Source of the DNA: Stramonita haemastoma
Lineage: Eukaryota; Mollusca; Gastropoda; Neogastropoda; Muricidae
Direction of reading: 5' to 3'
Assembly (NCBI GenBank): GCA_030674155.1
Contig: CM060324.1
Location: forward strand, 50,786,242 to 50,850,241
Length of the DNA: 64,000 bases
Below the pieces are notes generated by a model. That model searched no databases and was not told the DNA's origin. It worked only from the letters and a program-made list of their open reading frames with translations. Shown in pieces: positions 59,230 through 64,000 of the stretch (the stretch's first letter is position 1; every line of letters starts with the position of its first letter). Made by a program: the position numbers and the translations under genes.

Positions 59230-60025
59230 ACTTATTGACACACACACACACGCACAAGGAGGAATGAAGTCCCATCTCCTCTAATCCCATATTCCCCCCC
59301 CCCCCAAACTACAAACACACACACAAACATACAAGGAGGTATGAAGTCTCATCTCCTCTTAACCCCATATTCCCCCCCCAAAAAAAAAAAAACTACGCAC
59401 ACACAAGGCGAATGAAGTGTCATCTCCTCTAACCCCATATTCCTCTCCCCCCCCCTCCCTCCCCCCAAAGTGCACACACACACAAGGAGGTATGAAGTCT
59501 CATCTCCTCTGACCCCATATTCCCCCCCAAAAAACAACAACAACAACACACACACACAAGGAGGTATGAAGTATCATCTCCTCTAACCCCATATCCCCCC
59601 CAAAAAAAACACCACACACAACACAAGGAGGTATGAAGTATCATCTCCTCTAACCCCATATCCCCCCCAAAAAAACACACACACACACAAAGGAGGTATG
59701 AAGTATCATCTCCTCTAACCCCATATCCCCCAAAAAAAAACACACACACACACACACACACACAAAGGAGGTATGAAGTATCATCTCCTCTAACCCCATA
59801 TCCCCCCAAAAAACACACACACACACACACACACAAAGGAGGTATGAAGTATCATCTCCTCTAACCCCATATCCCCCCCAAAAAAACACACACACACACA
59901 CACACAAAGGAGGTATGAAGTATCATCTCCTCTAACCCCATATCCCCCCAAAACAACAAAAACAACAACAACACACACACACAAGGAGGTATGAAGTATC
60001 ATCTCCTCTGACCCCATATTCCCCA
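59230..60025 (+). repeat. CA-rich minisatellite block 4
   Basis: Eleven units, the most regular block: AAGGAGGTATGAAGTATCAT + CTCCTCTAACCCCATATCCC + short A and (CA)n runs. Confidence 0.92.
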
Positions 60026-60914
60026 CCCCCCAACATACATTCAAAAACAAACTCCACTAAAAAAAAAAAGCAAAATCAAAAGTTTTTTAAGCACATAACT
60101 CAAACTACACATGCACCTGCCTATACAACACAACTCTCCCAAAAGGCAAACAACACACACAAACACACACACACACAACACCACACACACACACACACAA
60201 AAAAAAAAACAACAAAAACAACAACAAAAGCTTTAAAAGCCATAGTTCTTCCATCATTCAACATAGTTTCTGGTCATTGGTATCTCTCAAAGGTGTCATC
60301 AATGTAAATATATGAACATTTCCATCAATATCAAAGCTTGTTTCAAATGCAAAACAATCTGATTTACAAACTAAAGAAGAAAAAAAAAGAACCAAAAAGA
60401 TCACCCCCCTCCTCCCCCCCCCAAAAAAAATTCCAACCCAAACAACAAAACCCACACATACGTATTACACACACACACTCACACAAGAGGAGGAATGAAG
60501 TCTTAAGCATATAAATCTTAAACTGAATATGCCTATGCTCCACAAAAAAGGGTAAACACGCACAGAGAGACAAATTCAGCTGTCAAAGCCACTATTTCTT
60601 TTTATCATTCAACACGGTTTTGGTCATTGTTTTCTCTCAAAGCTGTCATCAATAAACATTTCCATTGATATCAGACTTGTTTTTGATTCAAAACAATCTT
60701 GTTTCCACACCAATTCACACAACACAGGTAATTTTTTTTGTTTTAAAAACCTCTTAACAAACCACCAAACCAAGCCACCCCACAAAAAAGAAAAGAAAAA
60801 ACCAAACAAAACCCTCTACATACATCAATGTAATTTAGAGCATTAATAGTAACATGGAAAAAAATATGCTAGCTGACTACTGGTGTTCTGGAAAAACTGC
60901 CTAAGTCTTCACTT

Positions 60915-61245
60915 ATTCACACACACAAACACATGGAGGCATGAAGTCTCATCTCCTCTAACACCATATCCCCCCCCCAAAAAAAAAACAACTACACACA
61001 CACACACACAAGGAGGAATGAAGTCTCATCTCCTCTAACCCCATATCCCCCCCCCCCCCCCCAAACTACACACACACACACACAAGGAGGAATGAAGTCT
61101 CATCTCCTCTAACCCCATATTCCTCCCCTCTCCTCCCCTCAAACTACACACACACACAAACACAAGGAGGAATGAATTCTCATCTCCTCTAACTCCATTA
61201 TCTCCCCCCCCCCCCCCCCCCAAAAAAAAAAAGAAAAAAAACCAC
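60915..61245 (+). repeat. CA-rich minisatellite block 5
   Basis: Four units with AGGAGGAATGAAGTCTCATC, separated by poly-C and (CA)n; ends in a C run at 61204-61222 and an A-rich stretch. Confidence 0.9.
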
Positions 61246-61849
61246 CACCAAAAACAACCTAACTACACATCCACACACCCTCTCTCTAATATGGTGCATA
61301 ATTGGTAACTCAGAAAAACCACGCAAGCCAGCTGATAGTTGTCAGGAAAAACTGCTCAATTTTTCAGTAATATTCGTGGACTTGATCACTTTTGGTCACT
61401 GATACCAGTTTGACTGGCATGACTTTTCCAGGTTGCCCATGAAACAGACAGACTACATGCACACACATGAGAAGGTGTTAAGTCACTTCTCTCAACTTAC
61501 TTATCCCCCCCCCCCCCCCCAACTCCCTTCCACACACTTAAATCTGATATACTAAACAGTTATCTTTCCTTTTATATATTCACTGCATAACTCCCTCACC
61601 CCATCAACTCCCCCCCCCCCCCCAACACACACACATATTCAAAAATAAACTCCACTTAAAAACAAAAATCTTAAGTTTTTTTTAGCACATAAATCTTAAA
61701 ACTACACATGCAGCTGCCTATGCAACACAAACTGCCCCCCAAAAGCAAACACACACACATAAAAAAAAGCTTTTAAAGCCATTATTTCTTTCCATTATTC
61801 AACAATAGTTTTGGTCATTGATATCTCTCACAGGCGTCATCAATATAAA

Positions 61850-62053
61850 TATGTGAACATTTCCATCAATATCAAAGCTTGTTTCAAATGCAAAACAATC
61901 ATGTTAACATTTCCATCAATATCAAAGCTTGTTTCAAATGCAAAACAATCATGTAAACATTTCCATCAATATCAAAGCTTGTTTCAAATGCAAAACAATC
62001 ATGTAAACATTTCCATCAATATCAAAGCTTGTTTCAAATGCAAAACAATCTGA
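61850..62053 (+). repeat. 50-bp tandem repeat, four units
   Basis: Unit AACATTTCCATCAATATCAA + AGCTTGTTTCAAATGCAAAA + CAATCATGTA, nearly identical copies. It is a local expansion of part of block L; other array units have one copy. The open frame across it is a by-product. Confidence 0.95.
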
Positions 62054-62644
62054 TTTACTGCTGACTTAAACTAAAGAAGAAAAAAAATGAACCAAAAAGA
62101 TTATATCACACCCCCCCAACCCCCCCCCCCCCCCAAACCACCTCAACCCATACAACAAAACCCACGCATAAGTATCACACACACACACACACACGAGGAG
62201 GCATGAAGTCTTCAGCATATAAATCTTGAAGTCTTCAGCATATAAATCTTAAACTAAGTATGCCTATACTCCACAAAAAAAGGGTAAACACACACAGAGA
62301 CAAATTCAGTTGTCAAAGCCACTATTTCTTTTTATCATTCAACACGGTTTTGGTCATTGTTTTCTCTCAAAGTTGTCATCAATAAACATTTCCATTGATA
62401 TCAGACTTGTTTTTTGATTCAAAACAATACGTTTCCACACCGAATCACACAACACAGGTAAAAAATAAAAAAAACCTCTTAAAATAAGAAATCACCAAAC
62501 CAAGCCACCCCACAAAAATGTAAAAAAAACAAAAAACAAACAAAACTTTCTACATAAATCAATGTAATTTTAAGCATTAATAGCAACATGGAAAAAATAT
62601 GATAGCTGACTGATGGTGTTCTGGAAAAACTGCCTAAGTCTTCA

Positions 62645-63045
62645 CTTATTCAGACACACACAAGGAGGAATGAAGTCTCATCTCCTCTGATCCCACATTC
62701 CCCCCCCCCCCCCCCCCCAAACCACACACACACACATGAGGAGGAATGAAGTCTCATCTCCTCTAATCCCACATTTCCCCCCCCCCCCCCCCCCCCAAAC
62801 CACACACACACACATGAGGAGGAATGAAGTCTCATCTCCTCTAATCCCACATCCCCTCCCCCCCCCCCCCCCCCCCCCCCCCAAACCACACACAAACACA
62901 CAAGGAGGCATGAAGTCTCATCTCCTCTAACCCCATATCCCCCCCCCCCCCCAAACTACAAACACACACACAAACACACAAGGAGGCATGAAGTCTCATC
63001 TCCTTTAACTCCATTATCCCCCCCCCCAAAAAAAAAACAACAACC
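62645..63045 (+). repeat. CA-rich minisatellite block 6
   Basis: Five units of GAGGAGGAATGAAGTCTCAT + CTCCTCTAATCCCACATTCC, each with a long C run (up to ~26). Confidence 0.9.
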
Positions 63046-63804
63046 CCACCTAACTACACATCCACACACACTCCCTCTTAATCATATGGTGCATAATTGG
63101 TAACTCAGAAAAAATTACTCAAGCCAGCTGATGGTTGTCAGGAAAAACTGCTTAAGTTTTCAGTAATATTCGTGGACTTGATCACTTTTGGTCACTGATA
63201 CCAGTTTGACTGGCATGACTTTTCCAGGTTGCCCATGATACATACAGACTACATGTACACACATGAGAAGGCATTAAGTCACTTCTCTCAACTTACTTCA
63301 CCCCCCCCCCCCCCCCAAAACTCCCTTCCACACACTTTAATCTGATATACTAAACAGATATCTTTCCTTTTATATATTCACTGCATACCTCCCTCCCCCA
63401 TCACCCCTCCCCCCCCCCCCAGCACACACACACATTCAGAAATAAACACTTAAAACCCAAAATCAAAAGTTTTTAAGTACATAAATCCTAAACTACACAT
63501 GCAGCTGCCTATGCAACACAAATTGCCCCAAAAAGCAAACACACACACACACACAAACCAAAAAAAAAAGAAGCTTTTAAAGCCATTATTTCTTTGCATC
63601 ATTCAACATGGTTTGGGTCACATATCTGTCAAAGGTGTCATCAATGTAAATATGTGAACATTTCCATCAATATCAAAGCTTGTTTCAAATGCAAAACAAT
63701 CTGAATTACTGCTGATTTGCACTAAAGAAAAAACCCCACAAAAATGATATCACCTTCCAAAAAAACAAACAAAAACAAAAAACAAGCAAAACCCACACAT
63801 ATAC

Positions 63805-64000
63805 ATTACACACACACATGAGGAGGAATGAAGTTTCATCTCCTCTTCCCTAATTATCCCCCCCCCCCCCCACCTCTCTCATAACACACACACACACGAC
63901 TAGGCATGAAGTCTCTTCCCCTGTCACCTTATTGTCCCCCCCCCCCCCCCCCCCCCCAAACACACACTAACACACACAAGAGGAGGCATGAAATTTCCCC
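63805..64000 (+). repeat. CA-rich minisatellite block 7 (cut by window end)
   Basis: Units GAGGAGGAATGAAGTTTCAT, CTAGGCATGAAGTCTC and GAGGAGGCATGAAATTTC separated by C runs. Confidence 0.88.

Larger units (their letters stand above)
52150..64000 (+). repeat. Tandem array of ~1.3-1.8 kb composite units
   Basis: Each unit holds, in order: block A (CTGATGGTGTTCTGGAAAAA...), a (CA)n minisatellite with AGGAGGCATGAAGTCTCATC, block B (CAGCTGATAGTTGTCTGGAA... TGACTGGCATGACTTTTCC), an AAGCACATAAATCTTAA segment and block L (TTTCCATCATTCAACATGG... AACATTTCCATCAATATCAA). Block L starts recur near 53140, 54490, 55825, 57508, 60230, 61769 and 63573. Blocks A and B resemble each other, so the unit itself arose by an older duplication. 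The array continues past the window end. G is scarce on this strand. Confidence 0.9.

Noticed and set aside
59429..60050. Overlapping 85-135 codon minus-strand ORFs with repeated 'GGYGVRGDDTSYLL'-like peptides
   Set aside because: Translation of minisatellite block 4; the ~70-bp unit and variable homopolymers do not preserve one frame.

Overview
This window is animal nuclear DNA, most likely from a marine mollusc and probably a gastropod. It has short phase-matched exons with GT-AG introns, conserved animal genes, many tRNA-derived SINEs, non-LTR retrotransposon ends with short tandem-repeat tails, and a very high load of (CA)n, (CT)n, poly-C and minisatellite DNA. The gastropod assignment is inference from the repeat style. 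Only two host genes are firmly supported. No bacterial-type operon, CRISPR array, rRNA gene or credible free-standing tRNA gene is present.

0.7-5.5 kb, + strand: four exons encoding the C-terminal FERM part (end of F2, then F3) of a MyTH4-FERM unconventional myosin. Exons 1-3 are clean and phase-matched. Exon 4 is recognisable by translation but carries several frame breaks. The introns hold a minisatellite, an RTE-type LINE end and several SINEs, one of which joins a tRNA-like head to a 5S rRNA-like segment. 5.5-15.8 kb has no recognisable coding sequence: simple repeats, SINE pieces, and possibly the myosin 3' UTR.

15.8-21.4 kb is a repeat block: two tandem SINEs, a duplicated ~0.47 kb repeat split by a MITE, the 3' end of a minus-strand L2/CR1-like LINE with a very long A-rich tail region, and a TTAA-flanked piggyBac-like MITE.

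22.2-26.9 kb, - strand: dpy30, the small dimeric subunit of COMPASS/MLL histone H3K4 methyltransferases, with its last three coding exons clear and a candidate first exon near 26.83 kb. Inside its second intron, on the opposite strand, lies an uninterrupted 289-codon reading frame in an element ending with a LINE-like hexamer tail.

27.4-31.2 kb is a degenerate 40/41-bp satellite with three SINE insertions. 31.2-46 kb is a graveyard of SINEs, MITEs and LINE ends, with one candidate host exon on the minus strand near 43.87 kb. 46.4-49.4 kb is a LINE split by a cluster of minus-strand Jockey-type 3' ends. 49.47-51.18 kb is a homogeneous 41-bp minisatellite. 52.1-64.0 kb is a tandem array of ~1.3-1.8 kb units, each holding its own (CA)n-rich minisatellite; one unit carries a piggyBac-type element whose empty site is preserved in neighbouring units.

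The two host genes (an actin-based motor tail and a chromatin subunit) have no evident functional link. Most of the window is explained by retrotransposition and tandem duplication.
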